Source: Haliclystus octoradiatus
Taxonomy: Eukaryota; Cnidaria; Staurozoa; Stauromedusae; Haliclystidae
Assembly: GCA_916610825.1 (NCBI GenBank)
Contig: OU744446.1
Span: 34,445,333 to 34,509,332, forward strand
Length of the DNA: 64,000 nt
Direction of reading: 5' to 3'
Positions within the stretch are counted from its first letter, which is position 1. Every line of letters starts with the position of its first letter. A program made the translations under genes and the position numbers. The notes under the pieces are model-generated. The model did not search any database. It was not told the origin of the DNA and saw only the letters and a list, made by a program, of their open reading frames with translations. Positions 46,012 to 56,774 of the stretch are shown in pieces.

Positions 46012-49000
46012 CGTTGGTGAGGTATCAGGCAATAAACAGCAATAATCAATTCTATAACAACCACACAATGCCAAATTGCAATCTGTAGTTTATTTGTATC
46101 ACTTTCTGGGATAATTCACCAGTTAATCTCAGTTTTATAATACCGGGGTATTTCATTAGCGAACCAATTTCAAAAATTTAGATTTATCGTATGCTCTATA
46201 TGCTGTAAATGACAAATATATACTACATTGTCTCCAATTTATTAATTGATGGATTGATTGATTGATTGATGTACTTTACAGAATATATATCTTCATGACA
46301 ACTGTAATCATAAATCACTTCTAACTTCAAAGCTTTGTCATCAATTTTTATAGTATGAATACTGTGTTGGGGTAATTGGATGATTGTTGTTTGATAAATG
46401 TAGAAAAATTGCTCCGCTGTGCATGACGCTTAACAATTGCGCATAAAAATCACCTGATAGAGGGGTCTTAAATCATTCATCACATGAACAAGTTTTGAAA
46501 GACTTTAGATGTAACATGAGATGTAAAATAAAATTGGAATAAATTAGAAATAGTGAACAATAAAATTATAATAAATGTCACTTCACAAATCGTCAAAATA
46601 AACCCCAAGCATTTTACTGTGGAAGATTTTAAATTCCTGTAGTGCTTATTAAACTTTTGCTATGCTAATAAACTTATGCTAATAGTCCACCAACTTTTTT
46701 TCAGTGTTGTTGTCAAACTATAGGAACTACTATAGGTGCTTGACGTCATTACCTCGATCAAATTTATCGTACGTTCTGTTTGGGATTGTTTACGCGCCTT
46801 ACATGATGTGATCAACTTCCATCTATCCGACAAGACGATGATGAAAAAACTTTTTGTCCAGTTTCATAGAATAGACTCAAGGATACTTTGTAACCATGAG
46901 TCGAATAGTACTTATCAAGGCCCGAGCAAAAGAAAAACTTTTTTGGTTCGACATTGCTATGGTTGCAAAGTTCGAACGTTGTTGCATGTGTGGTGGATCA
47001 TAACTAACAGCGAATACACAGTAATTTATTTCCTTTTGCATGGGTTATCCTCTCATAAAAAAATATTAAACATAACAATAACAATCAACTTTCGGCTCTC
47101 AGTTTTTCAACAATGAAAGTAAAACTTTATCTATCTGGTAACATAGGAACAATAAATCTTTGAATATTAGTAGATATCACCATAATCTCACAGTAAGTAG
47201 CTATTAAAATATACCATAAGAGCAAACCATTTCATATAAACCATTAATGTAAACCATGCAAAGACAAATAATTAACCATTCGAATTGCGTTCTATATCTT
47301 CGCTGCGTCTAGTAGCGGACAAGGAGATTCGTCAGTTCAAAACCCAGTAAGGGTGACGAAACAGGATTGGTTAAAAAGAAAGTTTTAGCTTTTGGATACT
47401 TTACAGCTACGAAGCATCAGCACGTTGTGCTACCTTCCAATGGAGTGCAATGAAGCATTCAACATTCCGTCTTTTTTTCTTATTTGACAAATTTTTATCA
47501 AAGTAAAAGATTCCTCAGAAGCTGATCGCTTATAAATAGTTTTTCGACTGATTTTCAAAAAATATTCAATTTTGATTTACTGTATACAATAGAATAATAG
47601 AATATTTGTACTATATTAATTATAATAATAATAATAATAATAATAATATGCAAACCATTTAAGAGAGTGCTCGATACAGTTAAGTAGAGCTATGTATAAA
47701 TGAAACAAAGATTAGTCAAGTTTTACCGAGACTCTAAGTTTCGCGCTTGTACGCTCTTAATTGTTATTGTATACATCCCTATTTGGATCCCTGATTGTAA
47801 TCTTCTTTATATTCAATCCGCATTGCCGTGCTTGTGTTTTTCAGAGAAATGTAACTAGTCTATTGAAGAGTTATGTATCGAAATTCGCGGCTCAAATATC
47901 GACTGACTGGAGCAATATGACGCATAAATGAAAAAGCTAAGAGATTCAATTTCAGAAATATTTCATCCAAAGGCTGCCGGTCTTCTTTCACTCATTAACT
48001 GAGCATAGGAGCCTATATATGTCTCATGCATACTAAGCTACATGTGTTGTGCGTGTGCATGATATTTAAGTGGATTTGCCTGTTTGATGCTGCCGTTATG
48101 GGAAAGGCTACAATCCGCAATTCTTGCTACAATTAAAAAGAGATAATAAACATCGGTACATTTTGAATCATTGAAACATTTTGGTCTTTCACGTTGCACA
48201 GCTGTAATCTACCTGCTATTGCGGTAGGTGTGTATTTCTAATGTTTCCTGAAAACATGGGCGTGGAATATGTCAAAATTGCCCCAATTTTCCTAAAAATA
48301 TTTATTGTGGTATGTCACAAGTACCCCGTACCTCCCAGGATTTACCCCCAACGTTGCAAGGATCCATTCTTGGAGGATAACTTTAATTGATGCCAGGTGA
48401 AACGATATGAAGCCATAAAACTTTTGTATACATACTCTTCAAGTACTAACCAATACCGTCGAGGAAACGTACTCAGTTTTCTATGCTTGTTGAAAACTTT
48501 GAAATCCTACAAAAGGAACTAATAATAGTTAAATGACAATTGTCTCAAGTTTAGAAGCAATGACAGCAAAGAAGCAAGCAATTTTAGCGGGTCTAGTTGT
48601 GACGAGTGCTAATCATTGGTGATAAGATGATTAGAATGTTTTGTTGTTGGAAAGATTGGAACTATACAGGCCTTCAGATCGAATACAGATGTGTGTCATT
48701 GCGCTAATCCCATGTTCATTGTTGTGATGGATGACTTAGATATTTTGTTTTGATTTAACAATAAAATTTAAAAGCTCTTCCATCATTTTTTTTAATCTAA
48801 AAACTGTGCTGTTGGGGAATCTGAATGATTGTTTGGATGTAGTAAAAGTACATACTAAGGCCCGAACAAACGATCCACTGTTTGGATTCGACTTTGTGCA
48901 GTGGGTCGTAACAAACAGCGAATACACAGTAAAATATTTCCAATTAGTAAATTTATTAGTAAGGTATAGACTATATTGCTTGGAGATTAATTTCCAATAA

Positions 49001-49216
49001 GAAACAGTCAATATAAAATTTGTAAAGCTATATGAATGATAAAGAATGATAAAACTTTATTCAGCTTTCTATTTTTTATTTTGTAAATACTAAAATTTAC
49101 CTCTTATGTTAATGTTTTATTTCCTGCTTATATATATATATATGTATGTTGTAATGTATAGCCTAAGATGTCCTTTGAAAAAAAGTTTGATGTAAACTGA
49201 TTGGTTTTCTGAATAA

Positions 49217-49263
<47 letters not shown>

Positions 49264-49273
49264 AATGATGATG
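46012..49273. other. intergenic; microsatellites and a dispersed repeat
   Basis: Holds ATTG repeats near 46250-46270 and AAT repeats near 47620-47648. A repeat pair, AAGGCCCGA(G/A)CAAA…GCGAATACACAGTAA, lies at about 46918-47023 and 48858-48932. The 126-codon frame at 46736-47116 crosses the first repeat copy and has no other support. No exon assigned. Confidence 0.55.
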
Positions 49274-49278
49274 ATGAT
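49216..49278. repeat. GAT microsatellite, target of the BEL/Pao insertion
   Basis: A run of GATGAT repeats up to the LTR. The array continues on the other side of the element (56555-56582), so the retrotransposon split one microsatellite. Confidence 0.9.
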
Positions 49279-50013
49279 TGTAGACTGTAACCGCAGTCAG
49301 TCTACTAATTTAAATAGTTGTATCTGTGTGTGTTAGTACCAAGATAATACGCAACAAATGAACTGCCAAATAACACAAATGAAGCTGCTCAATGCTGATA
49401 TGTTGATAAGTTGTTAAGTTGTTTGGTTGGTTTTTCTTAAAGGAATAATTAAATCACATAAATTAATACAAAGTCGTTTAATAAATCAAATACAATGTAA
49501 ACTAGGTTATAACACAATTACAGATAAAAAACATACCTTTGGTGTTCGTTCCAGCACAGATAACAACACCTATTAATAATATTTTACAATTCGTTCGAGT
49601 CAGCGTAGCTCTTCTCTATACTTTGGCTTTCTCCGACTGACTAACATTTACAATAATTTTACGTATTGAACACCAAAGGCGGAAAATATATTTATGATGA
49701 CTAATTTTCGATCTTTCTAGATATTTACTTACAATATATTAACAAGATGACTAACTAGCTAATACGTCAAGAACAAGTGTACCTTAGTAGCTATGGTAAC
49801 GGCGTCTAAATGTATAATGGCGGCAGCAAGAATATAATATAATGAATTGTCGGCTACATACCCGCCCCGATGAGCCATTGTCAAAATGCTCATCTTAAAA
49901 AACTTATAACGACAATTTACACTTATCTTAAAATAGCATAATATTAAAAACAGCTGAATTTCTAATTTTGTTCTGAAATAATTAATATAATTATTTAATT
50001 TAATTAACATTAA

Positions 50014-53000
50014 CTAATCTCCCTCTAGTAAGCACAATTTTGCTATTGGGCGTAACAAAATTGTCGATCCTGTTTTGACCTTGACAGAGCGCACACAGCC
50101 ATCTGGTCCTGGAATTGTTTCAGTAACTCTCCCTAATTGCCAATGATTTCTTGGTGTAGAGTTATCTACAATAAGAACTAAATCGTTCACCTTCATGTTC
50201 TTTGTGTGGGTGTTCCATTTCTGCCTTGTTTGTAGCATTGGCACATACTCCTTGAGCCATCGTCTCCAGAACTGGTCTGCCAAATACTGTCCTTGCCTCC
50301 ATCTCCTTCTTCTGTGGTTATCTTCTTCGTTGAATATGCCTGGTGGTAGTGTCGGTCCTTGGAATTGAAGTAGCAAGTGATTTGGTGTTAATGGGCTTTC
50401 ATCTGATGGGTCATCGCTAATTTGTGTAAGTGGTCTACTGTTTAATATCGCCTCTATTTCGACCAAAATCGTAGTTAGGGTTTCATCTCTTATTAGTTGG
50501 TTTCCGATGATTGCTCTCATACTCCTTCTTATGCTTTTTATCAATCTCTCCCAAACACCGCCCATGTGACTTGCGGTCGGGGGGTTGAAAAGCCAAGTTG
50601 TTTCTTTCTTCATCAAAATCTCCTTAATCTTTCTCTCATCTAGATCCTTCAAACATTGTTTGAGCTCTTTCTCTGCCGACGTAAAATTTGTACCATTGTC
50701 ACTTTTGATGATCTCGGGACTTCCTCTTCTAGCTACAAATCTTCTTAAGGCGTTTATGAATGAGCTGGTATCCAATGAATGAGCGACTTCTATGTGGACT
50801 GCACGTGTATTGAAGCAAGTGAATAGACAACCGTAGCGTTTGACTGTACTTCTTCCTTGCTTTACTCTGAAGGGACCGAAATAATCTACGCCAGTAAAGT
50901 TGAATGCTGGCTTAAAGGGCGTCACCCTCGTCTTTGGTAAATTGGCCATGTACTGATGACTTGGCTTCTTTAGTCTTTTCATACAGTTAACACAATTTCT
51001 CAGGATTCTCTTAGTTGTAGTTCTTGCACCGACTATCCAAAACTTCAATCTCACTTCAGACAAAACATGGTTGAGCCCAATATGGCCCATCATAAGATGG
51101 TAGTGCATTATGATCAAGTTTGATACATGATGATCTTTGGGAAGAATTACTGGATGTTTTGCGTCATAACTTATCGGAGCTCCGTCAATTCTTCCGCCAA
51201 CTCTTATTATGTCCTTGTCGATGATAGGTGAAAGTTTCACAATTTTACTTTGGATCTGAACCTTTTTCGTTTTCTCTAGATCGGCGAGTTCCTTTGTAAA
51301 TGTAGTCCTTTGGGTGTGTTTAACGATGTATTTTTCCGCTAGTTTGATTTCTTTAACTGTGATTGGACTAGTTTGGAACTGTTTCTTGTTCGTCTTCGTC
51401 GCTTTCCATTTTACATATTCTTTAAATCTTATGATCCAGGCTATCCCTACTTTTAGTCTTTCCCACGATGAATATATTTTAATTAACTTGCTAATTATAT
51501 CGTTTTCTGCTTCTTCTTGTGTTTGTACGATTTGGATTGTTCTTACTTCCGAATCAAACCCTGGACATTCTTTAATCGGGTTGTCGGATTTATCTTCAAT
51601 CGGATTTTTAGATTGATTTTCAATCGGATTTTTAGGCCAAGACTCTTCTGACTGCTTCAAGAAGTCAGGTCCTTTGAGCCATCGTGAATCTTCCAAAAGG
51701 GATTTAACTTTCAGACCACGGGAAGCGTCATCCGCTGGATTGCTCTTTGTATCAACATAGTTCCATTGACCCGGGTCGCTAGCCTCTCTTATCTCGTTCA
51801 CTCTGTTAGCCACAAAGATTGAAAATCGCTTTGATTCGTTGGCGATAAATCGCAAAACTGTTGTCGAATCTGTCCAAAAGAAGGTGCTGTCAATCTTGAG
51901 GTCAATCTCTTCTACGATTGTTTGAGCCATTCTAGTTGCTATTACTGCCGCTTGCAATTCTAGACGTGGAATTGTTTGTTGTTTAATTGGTGAGAGCCGT
52001 GATTTACCCATTACGAACGAGCAATTGATTTCTCCCTTTAAAGAGATACTTCGAAGATAGGCAACGGCACCATAACCATCTTGTGATGCGTCCGAAAAAC
52101 AGTGTATCTCCCTTCTTTCTAATTCCTGTTCTGGAATCTTGAGAATGTTTCTCTCAACCTTCAAATTGTTAAGACTTGAAAGTTCTTGCGTCCATGATTT
52201 CCATACTTTCAAATGTTTTTCTTCTATTCTGTCGTCCCACCCAATTTTTTCTCTCCAGAGGTCTTGCAATAGTAGCTTAGCCTTGAATATATATGGACAT
52301 GCAAATCCCAATGGATCGTACACCGAACTGACTGATGACAAAATACCTCTCTTCGTCATGGGTTTGTTAAATTCAAAGGTCTTGAAACCAAAACAATCAT
52401 CGTCTGGGTTCCACTGTACCCCAAGGGCGCGGTCGATTGGCAACTTGTCGAGATCTAGGTTAAGTGATGGTTTTGCTCTTTCTGATTGAGATACTGTGTT
52501 AAGTATCCTTTTGCTGTTACTTGACCATTTTGTTAAATTAAAACCTCCTTTCATTAGTACCTCCTTTAGTTCTCTGATCATTTCGATTGCATCTTCTTCG
52601 GTATCTGTTGCCTTTAAACAATCATCTATATAGAAATTTCGGTGGATTGCCTGGATAGTGCTTTGTTTGTAGTGATCTTTATTATCATCTGCAGTCTTTC
52701 TCAATGCGAAACTGGCACACGATGGTGAACTGGTTGCCCCGAATATGTGCCTGGTCATCTGGTAGCTTTGGGGTTCTTCATCTAAATTACCTCCTGGCCA
52801 CCATAGGAACTGGAGTGAATTACAGTCTTCGGTTGGTACCTTAAGCTGATAGAACATTGTTTGAATATCAGAAGCAAAAACAAATTTTCCTGTTCTGAAT
52901 CGAGTCAGTACTCCAATCAAGGAGCTCGTTAGATCAGGCCCCTGTAAAAGGTTGTCATTTAGGGATGTTCCCATAAATCGGGCAGCTGCGTCAAACACGA

Positions 53001-54219
53001 TTCTGACCTTTGTTTTATTTGGATTTATTACCGGATGATGTGGGAGATACCACACCCTTTCACTCTTTACGTTTTTTGGTGACTCTCTAGCGTAACCCTT
53101 TATTAGGTAATCGTTTACTATGCTTTTATACTTTTCTAATAAATCTGTATTGTTTACCAGTCTTCGTTTTAATGATTTAAGTCGTTGTTGTGCCATAATG
53201 GCATTGTTTGGTAATTGTACTTGGGGATCCTTCCACGGGAGTCCAATTTGATAGTGGCCTTCAACTATGATTGCAGACTTTCTCATTGAATTAAGTGCCC
53301 TATCGTCTTCGATTGAACTAGCAGTCTGATTATGGGTCTTACTTGTCCCATAGCTATCGATGGTCCAAAAGTTTTGTACTTGAGAATCTAGCTTTTCATC
53401 TATGTTTAATTCGTTTTCTTCTGCTATAGTTACGTACAGTGCATTGCAACTACTTTTACTGTTTGCCCTTTGTATGGCTGCCTGTCCCACTGCCGACCAT
53501 CCCAGTTGAGTTCGTACGGCCCATGGTTCGTTTATCTTCCCTCGTTTGTGTTCTGTTGCTATTAAGGCCTCTGGACAGTTCGTCCCAATTATCATAGACA
53601 CCTTATTAGATTTTATGATAGGGAAGTCTATGCCTTTGAAATGGTCCCATTCCTCTAGTCTTATTCTCTTCAGTTTGTCACATGTTAGGTTCAAATTATT
53701 CATGGAATAAATGGTGTTGATTTCTAGGGTAGGACTGTCATTTCCTAGAGGGGACACCTTCACAGTAGCTTTGTCACATTTGACTTTCTCTTTCTTGTTT
53801 ACAGTATTTATTACTAACTGGCTGTCTTTCCCTTTAATATCTAATTCTTTGAGGACATTCTCTTCTACAAGCGTGATATTGGACCCAGTGTCTAGTAAAG
53901 CATTTATAGTTATTATTTTCGAGTTCCCGTATAGTTTAATTGGAACTATTTGTAGTAAAGTTGTACATTCGGGCTTTCTTATATTGTTCACAATGGTATT
54001 AGAGTTGACATTCTGCGTCTCTATTTCAGTTTCGGTCACAGTCACTTCTGCAGTGGACTGTCTGTCAGGTCTGTGCATAATTGTAAGATGCCTTCTGCCG
54101 CAGTTCTCTTTACCGCAGGTCTTGTCTGTTCTGCATTTTGCGGCAAAGTGGTTTCCCTTCAAACATTTGAAACATAGACCGTTATCTCTGGCAATTTTCA
54201 CCTTTTCGTCGTAGTTTTT
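50014..54219 (-). CDS. pol: BEL/Pao pol: protease, reverse transcriptase, RNase H, integrase
   Basis: An open frame of about 1,400 codons in the same frame as gag, after one TAA. Counting from the GTG codon at 54201, domains are: CCHC knuckle 10-23 (CFKCLKGNHFAAKC), Cys cluster 29-34, and aspartic protease with LLDTGSNIT (102-110). Reverse transcriptase lies about 380-560 (RIVFDAAARFMGTSLND, FASDIQTMFYQLKV, and YIDD active site at 524-527). RNase H starts HCFSDASQDGYGAVAY (about 700). The integrase zinc region is HYHLMMGHIGLNH … CVNCMKRL, the catalytic core has VDYFGPF, KSDNGTNF and HMGGVWERL, and the C-terminal domain is VNDLVLIVDNSTPRNHWQLG. It has no ATG of its own near the 5' end, so it must be made by readthrough of the TAA, or the TAA is a recent nonsense change in what is usually a single gag-pol frame. 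Otherwise intact. Confidence 0.9.
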   Translation of the reverse strand, partial: KNYDEKVKIARDNGLCFKCLKGNHFAAKCRTDKTCGKENCGRRHLTIMHRPDRQSTAEVTVTETEIETQNVNSNTIVNNIRKPECTTLLQIVPIKLYGNSKIITINALLDTGSNITLVEENVLKELDIKGKDSQLVINTVNKKEKVKCDKATVKVSPLGNDSPTLEINTIYSMNNLNLTCDKLKRIRLEEWDHFKGIDFPIIKSNKVSMIIGTNCPEALIATEHKRGKINEPWAVRTQLGWSAVGQAAIQRANSKSSCNALYVTIAEENELNIDEKLDSQVQNFWTIDSYGTSKTHNQTASSIEDDRALNSMRKSAIIVEGHYQIGLPWKDPQVQLPNNAIMAQQRLKSLKRRLVNNTDLLEKYKSIVNDYLIKGYARESPKNVKSERVWYLPHHPVINPNKTKVRIVFDAAARFMGTSLNDNLLQGPDLTSSLIGVLTRFRTGKFVFASDIQTMFYQLKVPTEDCNSLQFLWWPGGNLDEEPQSYQMTRHIFGATSSPSCASFALRKTADDNKDHYKQSTIQAIHRNFYIDDCLKATDTEEDAIEMIRELKEVLMKGGFNLTKWSSNSKRILNTVSQSERAKPSLNLDLDKLPIDRALGVQWNPDDDCFGFKTFEFNKPMTKRGILSSVSSVYDPLGFACPYIFKAKLLLQDLWREKIGWDDRIEEKHLKVWKSWTQELSSLNNLKVERNILKIPEQELERREIHCFSDASQDGYGAVAYLRSISLKGEINCSFVMGKSRLSPIKQQTIPRLELQAAVIATRMAQTIVEEIDLKIDSTFFWTDSTTVLRFIANESKRFSIFVANRVNEIREASDPGQWNYVDTKSNPADDASRGLKVKSLLEDSRWLKGPDFLKQSEESWPKNPIENQSKNPIEDKSDNPIKECPGFDSEVRTIQIVQTQEEAENDIISKLIKIYSSWERLKVGIAWIIRFKEYVKWKATKTNKKQFQTSPITVKEIKLAEKYIVKHTQRTTFTKELADLEKTKKVQIQSKIVKLSPIIDKDIIRVGGRIDGAPISYDAKHPVILPKDHHVSNLIIMHYHLMMGHIGLNHVLSEVRLKFWIVGARTTTKRILRNCVNCMKRLKKPSHQYMANLPKTRVTPFKPAFNFTGVDYFGPFRVKQGRSTVKRYGCLFTCFNTRAVHIEVAHSLDTSSFINALRRFVARRGSPEIIKSDNGTNFTSAEKELKQCLKDLDERKIKEILMKKETTWLFNPPTASHMGGVWERLIKSIRRSMRAIIGNQLIRDETLTTILVEIEAILNSRPLTQISDDPSDESPLTPNHLLLQFQGPTLPPGIFNEEDNHRRRRWRQGQYLADQFWRRWLKEYVPMLQTRQKWNTHTKNMKVNDLVLIVDNSTPRNHWQLGRVTETIPGPDGCVRSVKVKTGSTILLRPIAKLCLLEGD

Positions 54220-55938
54220 TTATTTGAATTGATTACACGTGTAGACTGGATGATTTTCTTCGCAACATGGACATTTATCATTCCAACCTCTATTTTGGGT
54301 TGCAAACGTGGTACTTATTGCTTTTGGCGTTTTATTTTGTCTGCTAAAGTCGTTTCCTTTTGATTTTGTTTCCTTCAGTAACATAGATCCAAAGACAGGG
54401 TCTGTTGCAGCATCTAACTCCTGCTCGAGGTATGTGATCAGGTCATCTATTGTTGGTTCATCCTTCATTCTCAATTTTACGGCTATTCCTGCCCATTTTC
54501 GCGCAACAAATTTGGGTCCTTTTTCGACAATTTTAGCTAAATTCTCTTCATCCAGTTTATGGAGATAGTTCATAGCAGCTAATGTTTCCCTAGCTGTTCT
54601 TACTTTATCTACGTATTCTTCGAAACCTTGAGCGTCATTAGGTTTCACTTGCACGGATTCTGTTAGTGATTTTATTGCTGCTTTAACGACAGATACAGGT
54701 TTGCCATACCTTTTTCGCAATAAATTCAACGCTTTATCTAATTTCCCTTCGCCTGTAATTTCTAGAACTTGTACGGCGGTTCTTGCTGGCCCCGTCAGAA
54801 ATTGTAATAGGCGAGACATTTTTTGTGTCTCTTTCAAGGGTCGCATCATTACTAACTCATTGAAACGAGTTATGAATCGAGGGTATTCTTCTGAGCTACC
54901 AGAAAATTTTGGAATTTCTAAATTTGGTAGCTCATTAGCCATACTCAGACGTTGGACTGCTGTTAATGCTTCGTGTATAGCGTTTGTTTGTAATGATTGA
55001 TTAGTGACCGGCTGTGTGTTCTCTGTCATGCCTTCACTTACAATTACCTCATTGTTATTACTTTTAGATATAACTGTTTTGTCCTGAACTTTATTAGTTA
55101 AAGATTCCTTATTACTTTTATTACTATTGTGCGTAATATTTTCTATTATAGGTAATCTGTTCGTATTAGTTATTTCTATCGGTCTTTGTATTTTCTTAAC
55201 CATAATTGACGAACGCGATTTCGTTGTTTTCCTTGAAACAATAGAACTCTCGTCATCCGTGTCACTGAGTTCATCTAACTCCGCATTTGCTTCGTCTATC
55301 CGCTCTTCCGCAATGTCTATGGCTAAGGCAGTTTTCATTTTGGCTTTCAAAATATTTAATTCAGCTTCCCTTTCAATAACTTGAAGCTCGAATTTAGCCC
55401 TTTCAATATCTCTTTGGGCTTGTTTAGTTTTCGATTTAATGCTTGCCCGACTAGCCTTAGACGATGCGGAAGCGGAACTACGCTTAGACCTGCGGGACTT
55501 CTGCGAGACCGTACTGGCTGACTCACCAATGTTGGTTTCGTCATCACTATGGTCACCAGTCACGGCTGGCGCTGACGTAATATTTTTAATATAATTTCTA
55601 ATAATTATGCTATAGCGAGACATCCGTTCTGTCTCTGATTTAAATAATCCTTGAATGTATGCTACCGACGTTGACGTAAGGTCGGTTCTCGAATGTTCTA
55701 TTCTATATTGTGACTCATACCACTCCCATCGTTCTTTTAGCTCCGCTTCCATTCTTTTTATCATCTCCAATGGTTTTACATCTGTGATCGATCGTTCTAT
55801 TTCATCGTATAGCTTTATCAAATCACTTTCTGCCTTTTCCAATGGCGTAGGTAAAGCGGTTTCCGCATCAGTTTCATCTTCAGTGTCATCTTCGTCCGTG
55901 GCACTTCTGAGCTTCATCATTCTCTTTGGCTCTGACAT
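54220..55938 (-). CDS. gag: BEL/Pao gag-like protein
   Basis: 572 aa starting MSEPKRMMKLRSATDEDD. An acidic N-terminus is followed by a charged, probably coiled-coil region (about 150-220, KSKTKQAQRDIERAKFELQV). The capsid-like block typical of BEL/Pao gag (DUF1759 type) follows at about 340-450 (LEIPKFSGSSEEYPRFITRF … LLQFLTGPARTAV … ALNLLRKRYGKP). The end has a Cys/His motif (CPCCEENHPVYTC) just before the TAA. The next zinc knuckle lies beyond the stop, in the pol frame, so nucleocapsid-type fingers are split by the stop codon. The ATG lies 37 bp after the 5' LTR. Confidence 0.9.
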   Translation of the reverse strand: MSEPKRMMKLRSATDEDDTEDETDAETALPTPLEKAESDLIKLYDEIERSITDVKPLEMIKRMEAELKERWEWYESQYRIEHSRTDLTSTSVAYIQGLFKSETERMSRYSIIIRNYIKNITSAPAVTGDHSDDETNIGESASTVSQKSRRSKRSSASASSKASRASIKSKTKQAQRDIERAKFELQVIEREAELNILKAKMKTALAIDIAEERIDEANAELDELSDTDDESSIVSRKTTKSRSSIMVKKIQRPIEITNTNRLPIIENITHNSNKSNKESLTNKVQDKTVISKSNNNEVIVSEGMTENTQPVTNQSLQTNAIHEALTAVQRLSMANELPNLEIPKFSGSSEEYPRFITRFNELVMMRPLKETQKMSRLLQFLTGPARTAVQVLEITGEGKLDKALNLLRKRYGKPVSVVKAAIKSLTESVQVKPNDAQGFEEYVDKVRTARETLAAMNYLHKLDEENLAKIVEKGPKFVARKWAGIAVKLRMKDEPTIDDLITYLEQELDAATDPVFGSMLLKETKSKGNDFSRQNKTPKAISTTFATQNRGWNDKCPCCEENHPVYTCNQFK

Positions 55939-56554
55939 ATTACCAACAGCAATGGATGATCAAAGAAAAACTCATGTAGACTGTAACCGCAGTCACTCTA
56001 CTAATTTAAATAGTTGTATCTGTGTGTGTTAGTACCAAGATAATACGCAACAAATGAACTGCCAAATAACACAAATGAAGCTGCTCAATGCTGATATGTT
56101 GATAAGTTGTTAAGTTGTTTGGTTGGTTTTTCTTAAAGGAATAATTAAATCACATAAATTAATACAAAGTCGTTTAATAAATCAAATACAATGTAAACTA
56201 GGTTATAACACAATTACAGATAAAAAACATACCTTTGGTGTTCGTTCCAGCACAGATAACAACACCTATTAATAATATTTTACAATTCGTTCGAGTCAGC
56301 GTAGCTCTTCTCTATACTTTGGCTTTCTCCGACTGACTAACATTTACAATAATTTTACGTATTGAACACCAAAGGCGGAAAATATATTTATGATGACTAA
56401 TTTTCGATCTTTCTAGATATTTACTTACAATATATTAACAAGATGACTAACTAGCTAATACGTCAAGAATAAGTGTACCTTAGTAGCTATGGTAACGGCG
56501 TCTAAATGTATAATGGCGGCAGCAAGAATATAATATAATGAATTGTCGGCTACA

Positions 56555-56582
56555 ATGATGATGATGATGATGATGATGATTA
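56555..56582. repeat. ATG microsatellite, distal half of insertion target
   Basis: ATGATG repeats directly after the BEL/Pao 5' LTR, continuing the array of 49216-49278. Confidence 0.9.
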
Positions 56583-56774
56583 TGCAAGACCCAAAGCTAG
56601 CGATTATGGGATTTTATATTTATGTTGTCATTAATTGAGCTAGCACTTTGCATTTAGTGTAAGTCGGACGAAACGCAAAGGTGTACACTTCTCTGCGATT
56701 TTATTATCCACTCGATAGATACTTGATCCATTGGTTAACAGAATAGACAATAATCATTTTGCAAGGAATTTCAT

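Larger units (their letters stand above)
49279..56554 (-). mobile_element. BEL/Pao LTR retrotransposon, near complete
   Basis: LTRs of 580 bp at 55975-56554 (5') and 49279-49858 (3') read TGTAGACTGTAACC…GGCTACA on the plus strand and differ at only about two positions. The 5-bp target duplication ATGAT flanks it (49274-49278, 56555-56559). A polypurine tract (ATCGGGGCGGGTA) precedes the 3' LTR. The interior encodes gag and pol with no deletion visible. No env-like frame. The near-identical LTRs point to a recent insertion. The primer site after the 5' LTR (TGAGTTTTTC…) does not start with TGG, which is unusual. Confidence 0.95.

Noticed and set aside
46736..47116. 126-codon open frame
   Set aside because: It crosses a dispersed repeat, has no signal peptide, domain or splice support.
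50585..56032. Several plus-strand open frames of 65-167 codons across the BEL/Pao element
   Set aside because: They are antisense to gag and pol, which have clear domains on the minus strand.
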